38,818 nucleotides of DNA from Ilumatobacteraceae bacterium (GCA_025463265.1 JAOBWH010000148.1:1-38818), one strand, 5' to 3'. Shown: positions 25,275-33,037, counted from the stretch's first letter. Numbers and translations: made by a program. Notes: generated by a model from the letters alone, not told the origin.

Positions 25275-27191
25275 TCAGGCCCGGCGGACGGTGATGACGC
25301 GGTCGATCCGGGTCTCGGTGGAGCGCACCGGCTCGGTCTCCCCGGGCCACCAGACCTCGATGGTCACCGGGCCGTCGTGGGACCCCAGGCCGACGTGGTG
25401 CTCGGGGAGCCGCTGCGACTCGTACGAACCGCTCGTGGTGATCCAGCCGGTCGAGGACGCCGAGCCCCACGACACCCGCACCTTCGAGCCGACGCCGGCC
25501 CGGTTGCCGGGGCTCGACAGGTCATCGAGGCGGACCGTGACCTGGTGCCGGTCGGCGGGCGCGTCGTTGCGGTACAGGTTCGGCGGGTCCCCGAAGTTGG
25601 CCACGAACAGGTCCTGGTCGCCGTCGCCGTCGTAATCGAACGGGATCACGGCGTGGCTGAGCCCGGTCTCGGTGAGCCCGGCCGACGCTGCCGCATCCCG
25701 GCGGACCTCTGGTCGGCCGGCGAGCGGGATCCAGAGGTGGAGGGGGTCGTCGAGGAACTGGTCGCGGGGCGGCTCCTCGCCGGCGTAGCCGGTGGCGGCG
25801 ACGATGCCGAGGCGGCCGTCGTTGCCGAAGTCCTCGATGGCGGCGCCCCACCCCCACGAACCGGCTCGCACGCCCAGCTCGTCGGTCGCATCGTCGAAGC
25901 GGAGACCGCCGCGGTTGCGGTACACGCGGTTGCCCGAGCACGCCGTGTTGCCGGTCCGGGTGGGGCACGCACCGGACTTCGTCCGACCGGAGATCGACGT
26001 CACGAACCAGTCCGGGCGCCCGTCGCCGTCGAGGTCGCGGACCACCGAGCCCATGCCGTTCTCATCGGTGGCCACGCCGGCCTCCTCGGTGACGTCGGTG
26101 AAGCCGGTGCCCTGGTCGTTGCGGAACAAGGCGCTCGTGCAGAAGTCACCAGCGATGAGGAGGTCCTCCCACCCGTCGCCGTCCATGTCCACGAAGTCGC
26201 CCGTGAAGCCGGCGATCCGGTCGAGGGGGAGGCCGAGCTCGTCGGTGACGTCGTGGAAGCGGCCGGTTCCGTCGTTGCGGAACAGGCGGCTCCGGTTGGG
26301 CCCGGCGGCGGGGGTGCGGTCCGCACCGGCGGCGCGGTTGGCCCGCGTGCGCTCGCAGAGCGAGTCCGGGTCGGGGAACTGCTCGTAGGCCAGCGCCGCG
26401 GCCTTCCCGCCGAGGAACGCCGGGTCCCAGTGCAGCACGAGCAGGTCGAGGTCCCCGTCGTGGTCGTAGTCGGCGAAGGTGACGCCGTGGCCCTGGGCGC
26501 CGAGAGCGGCGTCGGTCGCCGGGAGCGCCACGCCGCGCTCCGCGGTCTGCTCCTCGAAGCGGCCCGCGCAGTCGTTGACGAACAGGGCCGCCTCGCCGGG
26601 CTGCTTCCCGTTGCCGACGCCGGCGACGTACAGGTCGAGGCAGCCGTCGCCATCGATGTCGGCGAACGCCGCTGCGCCCGATCCCTGGTAGCCGCCCTCC
26701 GGCGGCGTGCGGTCGACGCCCGCCTGAAGCGCGATGTCGGTGAACGTGCCGTCGCCGTCGTTGCGGTACAGCGAGTTCGCCAGCCCGACGCGGGTCACGT
26801 AGAGGTCGGCGTCCCCGTCGGCGTCGACGTCGGCCACGGCCGCGCCCGAGCTCATCGACAGATCCGCCTTCATGGCCGTCTCGAGCTCGGCCGAGGCCTG
26901 GGGCCTCGACAGGCCGGCCGCCTCGGTGACGTCGGTGAACCCGATGCCGCCGAGGTCCTCATCGCTCACCTCGGCGGGCGGCTCATCGAGGAACGCCTCC
27001 ACCTCGGTGATCGGTCGGGTGGTGGTGACGGCGCTCGGACCACCCGCCGGCGCTTCGGGCGAAGGCGGGGCGAGAGCCCGGGTCGCGTCGCCGTCGTCGG
27101 TCACCCGGACCACCACCAGAACCAGGAGCGCCACGGCCATCAGGGCGGCGGCCAGCCACGGCATCCGCCTCGAACCACCCTCCCCATCCAT
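25275..27191 (-). CDS. CRTAC1/UnbV-like FG-GAP repeat protein with C-terminal ASPIC domain
   Basis: The 638-residue exported protein has an N-terminal signal anchor (MPWLAAALMAVALLVLVVV, residues 10-28), then a beta-propeller with seven FG-GAP/VCBS loops such as DVDADGDADLYV, DIDGDGCLDLYV, DYDHDGDLDLLV, DMDGDGWEDLLI, DLDGDGRPDWFV and DYDGDGDQDLFV that may bind calcium. It ends in an ASPIC/UnbV domain (GNRAGVGSKVRVSWG, ESQRLPEHHVGLG). UnbV proteins occur beside UnbU in enediyne clusters, and a UnbU-like gene faces this one, 23 bases away. ATG 27191 is chosen because the frame before it lacks coding character. A perfect 10-bp inverted repeat lies 18 bases upstream. Confidence 0.85.
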   Translation of the reverse strand: MDGEGGSRRMPWLAAALMAVALLVLVVVRVTDDGDATRALAPPSPEAPAGGPSAVTTTRPITEVEAFLDEPPAEVSDEDLGGIGFTDVTEAAGLSRPQASAELETAMKADLSMSSGAAVADVDADGDADLYVTRVGLANSLYRNDGDGTFTDIALQAGVDRTPPEGGYQGSGAAAFADIDGDGCLDLYVAGVGNGKQPGEAALFVNDCAGRFEEQTAERGVALPATDAALGAQGHGVTFADYDHDGDLDLLVLHWDPAFLGGKAAALAYEQFPDPDSLCERTRANRAAGADRTPAAGPNRSRLFRNDGTGRFHDVTDELGLPLDRIAGFTGDFVDMDGDGWEDLLIAGDFCTSALFRNDQGTGFTDVTEEAGVATDENGMGSVVRDLDGDGRPDWFVTSISGRTKSGACPTRTGNTACSGNRVYRNRGGLRFDDATDELGVRAGSWGWGAAIEDFGNDGRLGIVAATGYAGEEPPRDQFLDDPLHLWIPLAGRPEVRRDAAASAGLTETGLSHAVIPFDYDGDGDQDLFVANFGDPPNLYRNDAPADRHQVTVRLDDLSSPGNRAGVGSKVRVSWGSASSTGWITTSGSYESQRLPEHHVGLGSHDGPVTIEVWWPGETEPVRSTETRIDRVITVRRA

Positions 27192-27208
27192 CGCCCGCCG
27201 ACGCTTGC

Positions 27209-27239
27209 ACAGATCTCCGGTCCATGTCGGGAGATCTGT
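27209..27239. promoter_or_regulatory. 10-bp inverted repeat upstream of the UnbV-like gene (possible operator)
   Basis: ACAGATCTCC (27209-27218), 11 bases, GGAGATCTGT (27230-27239): perfect arms, centre at 27224. Each arm contains AGATCT, which is itself palindromic, and is A/T-richer than its surroundings. The half-site centres are 21 bases apart, two helical turns, as expected for a dimeric regulator. A hairpin in the leader is the alternative reading. Confidence 0.5.
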
Positions 27240-27271
27240 CCAGAGGTGCCGGGTGCGGCGAGAAGCGCCAA

Positions 27272-27300
27272 CGCCCCCGCCGCACAAGGCGGCGAGGGCG
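27272..27300 (-). terminator. Strong GC hairpin downstream of the lipoprotein gene
   Basis: Twelve-base arms (27272-27283 and 27289-27300) pair at 11 of 12 positions around the loop ACAAG. In the minus direction it follows the lipoprotein stop by about 33 bases and is followed by GTTGGCGCTTCTC. It isolates the lipoprotein from the UnbV-like gene. Confidence 0.6.
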
Positions 27301-27312
27301 CTGGAGGGCGCT

Positions 27313-27329
27313 GATCAGCTTCGCTGATC
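27313..27329 (-). terminator. Second hairpin just after the lipoprotein stop
   Basis: GATCAGC (27313-27319), loop TTC, GCTGATC (27323-27329): perfect 7-bp stem 4 bases past the stop codon. It may work with the larger hairpin at 27272-27300 or stabilise the mRNA 3' end. Confidence 0.45.
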
Positions 27330-27332
27330 TGA

Positions 27333-27692
27333 TCAGCTGGGCATCAGGGCGTCGGTCGACTTCTTGGTGCAGTCGGCCACGTCCTGGGCATCGCCGGCGT
27401 CGAGGCCGGCGGTGGCGAGGGCCGAGGCCTTGTCGGTGAGCTTCTGGGCCTCTTCGGTGAGGGCCGAGGCCTTCGCCGGATCGTCCTTGGTCTCCTTGAC
27501 CTTGGCGACGTAGTCGTCGACGGCGTCGCAGTAGGCCTTGACGTCGGCGTTGCCGCTGTCGGTGGTGCTGCCCTCGTCGGACTTGGCCGCCGTGGTGTCG
27601 GACTTGCCGCTGTCGCTGCCGCCGCTGCTGCCGCAGGCAGCCCCGCCCATCAGCAGGCCGGCGATCATGATGGCTCCGAGAACTCGTCGCAT
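27333..27692 (-). CDS. Small secreted lipoprotein, function unknown
   Basis: The 119-residue protein has a lipoprotein signal MRRVLGAIMIAGLLMGGAAC with a lipobox (GAAC, Cys20). A Gly/Ser/Asp/Thr-rich linker (SSGGSDSGKSD...) follows, then an alpha-helical domain with one Cys pair candidate (VKAYCDAVDDYVAKVKE and DVADCTKKSTDAL). It resembles many small actinomycete lipoproteins with a paired-Cys helical domain; no specific family is recognised. ATG 27692 has an excellent ribosome site (TGGAGGAA, 5 bases away), among the best in the window, so high expression is likely. Two hairpins follow the stop, and two short palindromes lie upstream. Confidence 0.85.
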   Translation of the reverse strand: MRRVLGAIMIAGLLMGGAACGSSGGSDSGKSDTTAAKSDEGSTTDSGNADVKAYCDAVDDYVAKVKETKDDPAKASALTEEAQKLTDKASALATAGLDAGDAQDVADCTKKSTDALMPS

Positions 27693-27733
27693 GGGATTCC
27701 TCCAGGGGATGTCGGCGGGCTCGTGTCCGCCTC

Positions 27734-27750
27734 GGCACCACCGTGGTGCC
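27734..27750. promoter_or_regulatory. Palindrome GGCACCAC-C-GTGGTGCC upstream of the lipoprotein
   Basis: Perfect 8-bp arms with one central base, 42 bases before the lipoprotein ATG. It may be a dimeric operator or a hairpin in the 5' leader. No known regulator site was matched. Confidence 0.4.
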
Positions 27751-27785
27751 ATGCGATGAACGTACGCAGGTCCCCTCGAAGGGTC

Positions 27786-27804
27786 ATGAGTAGCGGGTAC
27801 TCAT
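27786..27804. promoter_or_regulatory. Inverted repeat ATGAGTA-GCGGG-TACTCAT between VOC gene and lipoprotein
   Basis: Perfect 7-bp arms with a 5-base spacer, A/T-rich for this genome, 15 bases after the VOC stop. It may be an operator of the lipoprotein gene or a weak terminator of the VOC gene. Confidence 0.4.
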
Positions 27805-27818
27805 CTTCTGAGGCCGGG

Positions 27819-28217
27819 TTACCTGCCGTAGTGGCGCAGTTCGACGACGTTGCCGTCAGGATCGCGGACGTACAGCGAGGTGCCGTCGCCCTGGGCGCCG
27901 AAGCGCAGGTCAGGTCCGTCGAGGACCTCGAAGCGGCCGCTGTCGGCCACGGCCTGGAGGTCCTGCGCCTCGACCACCAGGCAGAAGTGGTCGACGTTGC
28001 GACCGTCGGGGGCGACCTCGAGCAGGTCGATGATGGTGGTGTCATCCGCGCGCACCGAGGCGAAGAACACCTCGCCCCGCCGCCACTCGTCCACCCGCAC
28101 CGGCGCCATCCCGAGCTCGCCGGTGTAGAAGGCGAGCGACCGCTCGGTGTCGGCGACGTTCAGCACCAGGTGGTCGAGCCCGGTGATGCGGACGGCAGGG
28201 GAGACGACGGGTTCCAT
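27819..28217 (-). CDS. VOC-family (glyoxalase/bleomycin resistance/dioxygenase fold) protein
   Basis: The 132-residue protein has two beta-alpha-beta-beta-beta modules: ITGLDHLVLNVADTERSLAFY in the first and NVDHFCLVVEAQDLQAVAD in the second, ending with LYVRDPDGNVVELRHYGR. The His after GLD, His of VDH and Glu of VVEL match the metal-binding positions of the family. Substrate unknown; extradiol dioxygenase-like or glyoxalase-like chemistry are both possible. ATG 28217 diverges from the DinB-type gene with 28 bases between the starts. It ends with TAA, rare in this window. Confidence 0.85.
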   Translation of the reverse strand: MEPVVSPAVRITGLDHLVLNVADTERSLAFYTGELGMAPVRVDEWRRGEVFFASVRADDTTIIDLLEVAPDGRNVDHFCLVVEAQDLQAVADSGRFEVLDGPDLRFGAQGDGTSLYVRDPDGNVVELRHYGR

Positions 28218-28245
28218 GGGCCCGGTTCTACCGTAGGTTCGCCCC

Positions 28246-28839
28246 ATGATCACGCCTGATGACCCCACCACCGACGACCTCGGTCCCGGCGACATCACCC
28301 CTGACGACATCACCCCTGACGACATCACCCCTGACGACAAGGACTGGACGTGGGTCCTGGAGCGGGTGTGTCCCGAGTGCGGGTTCGATGCTTCGGCCTG
28401 CGACCACACCGATGTGGCCGATCTGCTCCGGGCCAACGCTGCGGACTGGGTGGCGCTGCACGCTGCCGGCCGCATCGCTCCGGGGCGACCGGACCCGCAG
28501 ACGTGGTCCTCCCTGGAGTACGCCTGCCACGTGCGCGACGTGTTCGCCCGCTTCGACCAGCGCCTGAGCCTGATGCTCGATGAGGACGACCCGCTGTTCC
28601 CGAACTGGGACCAGGACGCCACCGCCGAGGAGGAGCGCTACGACGAGCAGGACCCCGACGTGGTCATCGCCGACCTGGCGGCCAACGCCGAGGTCATCAC
28701 CGCCCGCCTCGACACCATCTCGGGTGCCCAGTGGGACCGCACCGGCCGCCGCAGCGACGGATCGAACTTCACCGTCGCCAGCATCAGCCGGTACCTCGTC
28801 CACGATCCCGTCCACCACCTCTGGGACGTCTCCCGCTGA
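28246..28839 (+). CDS. DinB-type (DinB/YfiT superfamily) protein with N-terminal pentapeptide repeat
   Basis: The 197-residue protein has a helical DinB_2-like core: CPECGFDASACDHTDVADLL, SSLEYACHVRDVFARF, and SRYLVHDPVHHLWDV near the end. The His residues of CHVRD and HDPVHH are the usual metal-ligand positions. DinB/YfiT enzymes often use thiols such as mycothiol in actinomycetes. Unusually the N-terminus contains ITPDD repeated three times without change, coded by exact 15-bp tandem copies; a related copy starts at the first residue. ATG 28246 may be leaderless: CCGTAG lies 9 bases before it. Confidence 0.8.
   Translation: MITPDDPTTDDLGPGDITPDDITPDDITPDDKDWTWVLERVCPECGFDASACDHTDVADLLRANAADWVALHAAGRIAPGRPDPQTWSSLEYACHVRDVFARFDQRLSLMLDEDDPLFPNWDQDATAEEERYDEQDPDVVIADLAANAEVITARLDTISGAQWDRTGRRSDGSNFTVASISRYLVHDPVHHLWDVSR
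28291..28335 (+). repeat. Three exact 15-bp tandem copies inside the DinB-type gene
   Basis: Unit GACATCACCCCTGAC at 28291, 28306 and 28321, each encoding Asp-Ile-Thr-Pro-Asp. Identity at the wobble positions shows recent duplication. Copy number is likely to vary between strains. Confidence 0.9.
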
Positions 28840-28937
28840 CGGTCGCGCCCGCGGGCCGGGCGCCCCCGAGCCGGGTCGCCCCCGGGGCCGGGACGGCGAC
28901 CGGCCCGTCAGCTCATCGGGGCCGTGAGGACCGTCAG
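28836..28937. terminator. 9-bp inverted repeat embedding both convergent stop codons, plus inner hairpin
   Basis: CTGACGGTC (28836-28844) and GACCGTCAG (28929-28937) are perfect and include the DinB-type stop and the DUF385 stop. Inside, GGTCGCC (28874-28880) and GGCGACC (28895-28901) form another 7-bp stem. The 94-base spacer is extremely GC-rich and has no coding signal. A nested two-way terminator is plausible. Confidence 0.4.
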
Positions 28938-29356
28938 GCGCGGTCGAGCACGATGACTGGGATCACCCGGTCGGTCTTGGCCTCGTACTCGGCGAAGCCG
29001 GGCATCAGCTGCTTCTGCTTCTCCCAGATCTCGGACCGCTCATCGCCCTCGACCACCCGGGCGGTGACGTCGACGGTCTCGGTCCCGAGCTCGATGCGGG
29101 CCGCCGGGTTGGCGACGAGGTTGTGGTACCAGTCGGGGTTGTCCGGGGCGCCGGCCTTGGAGGCGAACACCGCCCAGGAGCCACCGACCGGTTGGTACAC
29201 GACGGGCGCCAGGCGGGTCTTGCCCGACTTGGCTCCCGTGCTGTGCAGGACCAGCAGCGGCGCACCCTCGAAGGGCGGACCGACCTTGCCCTCGTTGGCG
29301 CGGAACTGCTCGATGATCCCGCGGTTGAACTCGTTGACGTCGTCGAGGTCGCTCAT
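28934..29356 (-). CDS. Deazaflavin (F420)-dependent nitroreductase family protein (DUF385)
   Basis: The 140-residue split-barrel protein has PLLVLHSTGAKSGKTRLAPVVY, PDNPDWYHNLVANPAARIELG and a C-terminal RVIPVIVLDR, the signature of the F420H2-dependent Ddn-like family. These reduce quinones, nitro compounds or other acceptors with F420H2 at the membrane or in the cytoplasm. The third F420-linked protein of the window, which implies the organism makes F420. The gene is 9 bases downstream of the amidotransferase gene and is probably co-transcribed with it. Confidence 0.9.
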   Translation of the reverse strand: MSDLDDVNEFNRGIIEQFRANEGKVGPPFEGAPLLVLHSTGAKSGKTRLAPVVYQPVGGSWAVFASKAGAPDNPDWYHNLVANPAARIELGTETVDVTARVVEGDERSEIWEKQKQLMPGFAEYEAKTDRVIPVIVLDRA

Positions 29357-29365
29357 GCGGGCAGC

Positions 29366-30091
29366 CTACGGGCGTGCGTGGCGGAGGAAGCGCGCCATCC
29401 ACCCGGCCACCAGGTCCCGGTCGAGCGGCTCGCCCAAGCTGGCGAGCGCAGCGTCGGAAACCTCGGGCCCGATGCGCTCCCGACGGCGCTCCACCAAGCC
29501 CTGCGAGAGGGCAGCGGTGAACTCCGGGTGGGGCTGGATGGCGAACACCGACGACCCGATGGTGTAGGCGGCGATGGGGCAGTGGGCGGTGCGGGCGATG
29601 ACCACGGCGTCCTGGGGCAGCGCCACCACCTGGTCCTGGTGGCTGGCGATGATCCGCACCTCGCCCGCGGGCGCCGGGTCCATCCACGGCAGCGGCGCGC
29701 CCGTGAACTCGTAGCGGTGCACCCCCGCGCCCCAACCGTCGGGCGACCGGGCCACCTGGCCGCCGAGGGCCTGGGCGAGGAGCTGGTGCCCGAAGCAGAC
29801 CGCCACCATCGGGGCCTCGTCGGCGACCAGCGTGCGGAGCAGGTCCTCGGTCTGGTGGATCCAGGGCAGGTCCTCGTACGCCGAGTTGGCCGAGCCGGTG
29901 ATGACCCAGCCGTCGAACCGGCTGAGGTCGTCGGGGAACCGCCCGTGGTCGACGTCGAACGTCGTGAGATCGATGCCGTGCGGACCGAGCAGATCGGCGA
30001 ACAGCTCCGGGTAGTCGCCGAGCGTGGGCACCAGGTCCGGATGGACGTGGCCGCACTGGATCAGGCCGATGCGCAAGGGGGTCTCAGGCAC
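29366..30091 (-). CDS. Class I glutamine amidotransferase-like protein
   Basis: The 241-residue protein has the class I triad: nucleophile C99 in VAVCFGHQLLAQALGG, then HPEF (FAIQPHPEFT) giving His and Glu. The start LRIGLIQCGHVHPDLV and the DGWVITGSANSAYEDLPWI oxyanion region fit stand-alone GATase_1 proteins like gamma-glutamyl hydrolase/GMP synthase-like glutaminases that act on small gamma-glutamyl compounds. The partner, if any, is unknown. It precedes the DUF385 gene on the same strand and diverges from the cupin gene with 37 bases between. Confidence 0.87.
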   Translation of the reverse strand: MPETPLRIGLIQCGHVHPDLVPTLGDYPELFADLLGPHGIDLTTFDVDHGRFPDDLSRFDGWVITGSANSAYEDLPWIHQTEDLLRTLVADEAPMVAVCFGHQLLAQALGGQVARSPDGWGAGVHRYEFTGAPLPWMDPAPAGEVRIIASHQDQVVALPQDAVVIARTAHCPIAAYTIGSSVFAIQPHPEFTAALSQGLVERRRERIGPEVSDAALASLGEPLDRDLVAGWMARFLRHARP

Positions 30092-30128
30092 CGCAGCACG
30101 CTACCGGCAGACGTGGTTGGCTTTGAGC

Positions 30129-30593
30129 ATGACGCTCATGGACATCCCTGCCGCCCTGCACCGAGGAGAGGACGAGCTCCCCTTCGTCACCATCGACGAG
30201 GGCATCGAGCTCCAGCTGCTCCAGGTCGACATCCCCAACGGCCTGTGGGTCATCCGCAACCGCTTCCAGCCCGGCAGCAGGGTGCAGAAGCACAAGCACA
30301 CCGGCCAGGTCTTCGCCTTCACCCAGTCGGGGTCGTGGAAGTACGAGGAGTACCCGGAGGTCAACACCGCCGGGAGCTACCTGTTCGAGCCGGCCGGCTC
30401 CGAGCACACGCTCATCGTCCCCGAGACCAACACCGGGGTCACCGACGTCTGGTTCGCCATCTACGGCGCCAACCTCAACCTCGATGCCGAGGGCAACGTC
30501 GACCTGGTCATCGACGCCACGATGGTCCTGGACTTCTACGTGGCGCTGTGCGAGGCCGCCGGCCACCCGAACCCGCCGGTCATCGGCGCCTGA
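30129..30593 (+). CDS. Cupin-domain protein (2,4'-dihydroxyacetophenone dioxygenase-like)
   Basis: The 154-residue protein is a single cupin: LWVIRNRFQPGSRVQKHKHTGQVFAFTQSGSWKYEEYPE then AGSYLFEPAGSEHTLIVPE. His residues in HKHTG and SEHT and nearby Glu would hold a metal. This arrangement with SGxWKYxE is seen in the ChrR-like/2,4'-dihydroxyacetophenone dioxygenase group. It could be a small dioxygenase or isomerase. ATG 30129 is preferred over ATG 30138, since GAG lies only a few bases upstream of either; the choice is weak. It appears monocistronic. Confidence 0.82.
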   Translation: MTLMDIPAALHRGEDELPFVTIDEGIELQLLQVDIPNGLWVIRNRFQPGSRVQKHKHTGQVFAFTQSGSWKYEEYPEVNTAGSYLFEPAGSEHTLIVPETNTGVTDVWFAIYGANLNLDAEGNVDLVIDATMVLDFYVALCEAAGHPNPPVIGA

Positions 30594-30598
30594 GCGGC

Positions 30599-30614
30599 TG
30601 CGGCCGCGGCCGCA
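30599..30614. terminator. 16-bp perfect GC palindrome after the cupin gene
   Basis: TGCGGCCGCGGCCGCA is a perfect palindrome 6 bases past the cupin stop, between it and the convergent sulfatase gene. It may fold in mRNA as a short hairpin with a tight loop. The rest of the 85-base gap shows nothing else. Confidence 0.35.
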
Positions 30615-30678
30615 CCCCGCCTTCGAGGGCGAACTCGATCGACTGCTCCTCGTGGTCGCGGTTGGCCATCAGGGCCCA

Positions 30679-32985
30679 CTACTCGTAGGCCAGCCCGATC
30701 TCGCGGAGGAGATCGATGAAGTTGGTGCCGGCATCGGGCGCCGGTTCGCCCGGGGTGTAGGTCACGGCGGTCAGCTGGCCGCGGTAGGGGAACGTGCCGT
30801 GGGCCTCGTGCACGGCCCAGCTCACGGGCGAGCGGCGGTCGATGCCGACGTTGATGCCCTCGAACGGTGCCATCGCGCCCAGCATGACCAGGCCCTCGAG
30901 CCGGGCCCGGTCCTGGCCGTCGACCGCAACGGACGCGTCCCACCGCCAGCTGCCCGGGGCCTCGATCGAGAGGCGGATGTGCTCGGTGCCGTCGGGCACC
31001 GTCCCGGCCCGCAGCTCCTGCATCACGCCGTAGCCGTTGTGCACGAAGACCAGCTCGTCACCGTCCTCGATCATCAGGGAGTACCCGCCGCCCTGGTCGC
31101 CGTGGGAGAACAGGACCCCGGTGTCGCCAGCGTGGTGGTGGAGCTCGACGTCGACGTCGAACGAGCGCCACTGGATCAGCATCTGGGACCGGTAGCGCTC
31201 GAGCGTGTGGGTGCCCGCGACGATGCGGACCGGCTCCTGGAGGGGGAGGTCGTAGTCGGGGCGGATCACGTAGCGGAGCCGGGAGCCCTCCTCGAGCGGG
31301 TACACCTGGCAGCGCCGCGCCTCGGCCTCCCACGCGGCCGCCATCTCGGCCACCTTCTCGGGGTGGTCGGCGGCCAGGTTCCGGGTCTCGGTGCGGTCCT
31401 CGGCCAGGTTGTACAGCTCCCACTCGTGGTCGCCGAAGGGCGTGAGGCCGACGTGGCGGGTGACGATCTCCCAGTCGCCCTCATACCAGCCGCGGTGGCC
31501 TTGCATCTCCAGCAGCTGGCCGCCGCGCTCGTGCGGGGCGGCGGCGGAGGCCAGGACGGGGACGAGGCTGGTCCCGTCGACGGGCTGGAGGGGGATGCCG
31601 TTGCGCACCTCCGGCCGGGTCACGTCGGCCAGCTCCATCAGCGTGGGCAGCAGATCGGTGATGTGGGACCACTGGTCGCGGAGCCCGGACGCCTCGGCAC
31701 GGGGCCAGTGCCAGATGAAGGGGACGGAGTGGCCGCCGGCGTGGGTGTTGATCTTGTAGAGGCGGAACGGCGTGTTGGACGCCATCGCCCAGCCCCGGGG
31801 GTAGTGGACCAGGGTCTGGGGGCCGCCGGCCAGGTCGATGCGCGCGCGATCGACCTCGACGTCCTCCATGTCGGTGACGTTCTTGGACACCAGGGTCCGG
31901 AAGTAGGAGGTCGTGCCTTGGGCCTCGCCCTCGCGCGACGCCCCGTTGTCGGACAGGAACACGAAGATCGTGTTCTCCGCCTCGCCCAGCTCCTCGAGGG
32001 CGGCGTAGAGCCGGCCCACGGACTGGTCGACGCTGTCGACCATCGCGGCGTACACCTCCATGTAGCGGGCGAACAGCGCCTGGTCCTCGGCGCTGAGCGA
32101 GTCCCACGGCGCCACGTCATCGCCCGCTTCGGCGTTGCGAGGCGCGAGCGGCGTGCCCTCGGGGAGCAGGCCGAGGTCGATCTGGCGCTGGTGGCGGGAC
32201 TCGCGCAGCGCGTCCCAACCCTCGTCGTAGCGGCCCCGGTGGTTCGCCAGGTCGCTCTCCTTGCACTGCAGCGGGGCGTGGATGGCGATGTGGGCGAAGT
32301 ACAGGAGGAACGGCTTCGACGGGTTCGACGCCTTGGAGTGGCGGATCATCGAGATCGCCCGGTCGGTCAGGTCGTCGGTGACGTAGTAGCCGTCGGGGTA
32401 CTGGTCGAGCTCCTGGCTGTGGTTGTCCTCGACGATGCGGTGGGGGTGGTGCAGGTTCGTGAAGGCGTCGAGCACCCCGTAGTAGCGGTCGAAGCCGCGC
32501 TGGCACGGCCAGCTGTGCCGGGGGCCGGCGTCGGACAGGTCGCTGTCCTTGGTGAGGTGCCACTTGCCGATGGCGAACGTGGCGTACCCGGCGTCGCCGA
32601 ACACCTCGGCCGCGGTGGCGACGTCGTCGGCCAGCTCGGCGGCGTAGCCGGGGAAGCCGGGGTCGGAGTTGGCCACGTGGCCCGCCCCGGCCCGGTGCGG
32701 GTTCACGCCGGTGAGCAGCGCCGCCCGGGTGGGCGAGCACATGGGCGTCACGTGGAAATTCGTGAACTGCAGCCCGGCGCCCGCCAGCCGGTCGAGGTTC
32801 GGGGTGGGGATCTCGGAGCCGTAGCAGCCCAGGTCGGCGAAGCCGAGGTCGTCGGCCATCACGATCACGATGTTGGGGGCGTCGGCACCCGGCGTGGGCC
32901 GCTGCGGCCACCAGCTCTCCGAACCGGCGAACGTGTTGGCGACCCGGCCGCCGAAACCCTCGTACGGCCCTGCTGCTTGGCTCAT
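30679..32985 (-). CDS. Arylsulfatase (type I formylglycine sulfatase)
   Basis: The 768-residue enzyme hydrolyses sulfate esters. Near its start it has NIVIVMADDLGFADLGCYG (metal-binding Asp pair) and the modification motif CSPTR with C83, which would be turned into formylglycine, then GKWHLTKD with family Lys and His residues, HIAIHAPL and FLSDNG. Length and layout match the large actinomycete AtsA-like sulfatases (near 780 residues). There is no signal peptide, so it should act in the cytoplasm. ATG 32985 (MSQAAGPYEGFGG) is preferred. No sulfatase-modifying enzyme gene is in the window. A GGGTAC lies 11 bases upstream, but without a good -35. Confidence 0.92.
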   Translation of the reverse strand: MSQAAGPYEGFGGRVANTFAGSESWWPQRPTPGADAPNIVIVMADDLGFADLGCYGSEIPTPNLDRLAGAGLQFTNFHVTPMCSPTRAALLTGVNPHRAGAGHVANSDPGFPGYAAELADDVATAAEVFGDAGYATFAIGKWHLTKDSDLSDAGPRHSWPCQRGFDRYYGVLDAFTNLHHPHRIVEDNHSQELDQYPDGYYVTDDLTDRAISMIRHSKASNPSKPFLLYFAHIAIHAPLQCKESDLANHRGRYDEGWDALRESRHQRQIDLGLLPEGTPLAPRNAEAGDDVAPWDSLSAEDQALFARYMEVYAAMVDSVDQSVGRLYAALEELGEAENTIFVFLSDNGASREGEAQGTTSYFRTLVSKNVTDMEDVEVDRARIDLAGGPQTLVHYPRGWAMASNTPFRLYKINTHAGGHSVPFIWHWPRAEASGLRDQWSHITDLLPTLMELADVTRPEVRNGIPLQPVDGTSLVPVLASAAAPHERGGQLLEMQGHRGWYEGDWEIVTRHVGLTPFGDHEWELYNLAEDRTETRNLAADHPEKVAEMAAAWEAEARRCQVYPLEEGSRLRYVIRPDYDLPLQEPVRIVAGTHTLERYRSQMLIQWRSFDVDVELHHHAGDTGVLFSHGDQGGGYSLMIEDGDELVFVHNGYGVMQELRAGTVPDGTEHIRLSIEAPGSWRWDASVAVDGQDRARLEGLVMLGAMAPFEGINVGIDRRSPVSWAVHEAHGTFPYRGQLTAVTYTPGEPAPDAGTNFIDLLREIGLAYE

Positions 32986-33037
32986 GGGCGGCGACCGTAC
33001 CCGCCGGTCGTGCCCCACGGGACCACGACCGCCTCGT

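Noticed and set aside
28209-28240. GGTT-N17-CCGTAG before the DinB-type gene
   Set aside because: The -10 has two mismatches to GGGTAG and the spacer is long; position is right but the motif is too weak.
32991-33002. GGGTAC on the minus strand 11 bases before the sulfatase ATG
   Set aside because: No GNNT box at 14-16 bases upstream, so not counted as a stress-type promoter.
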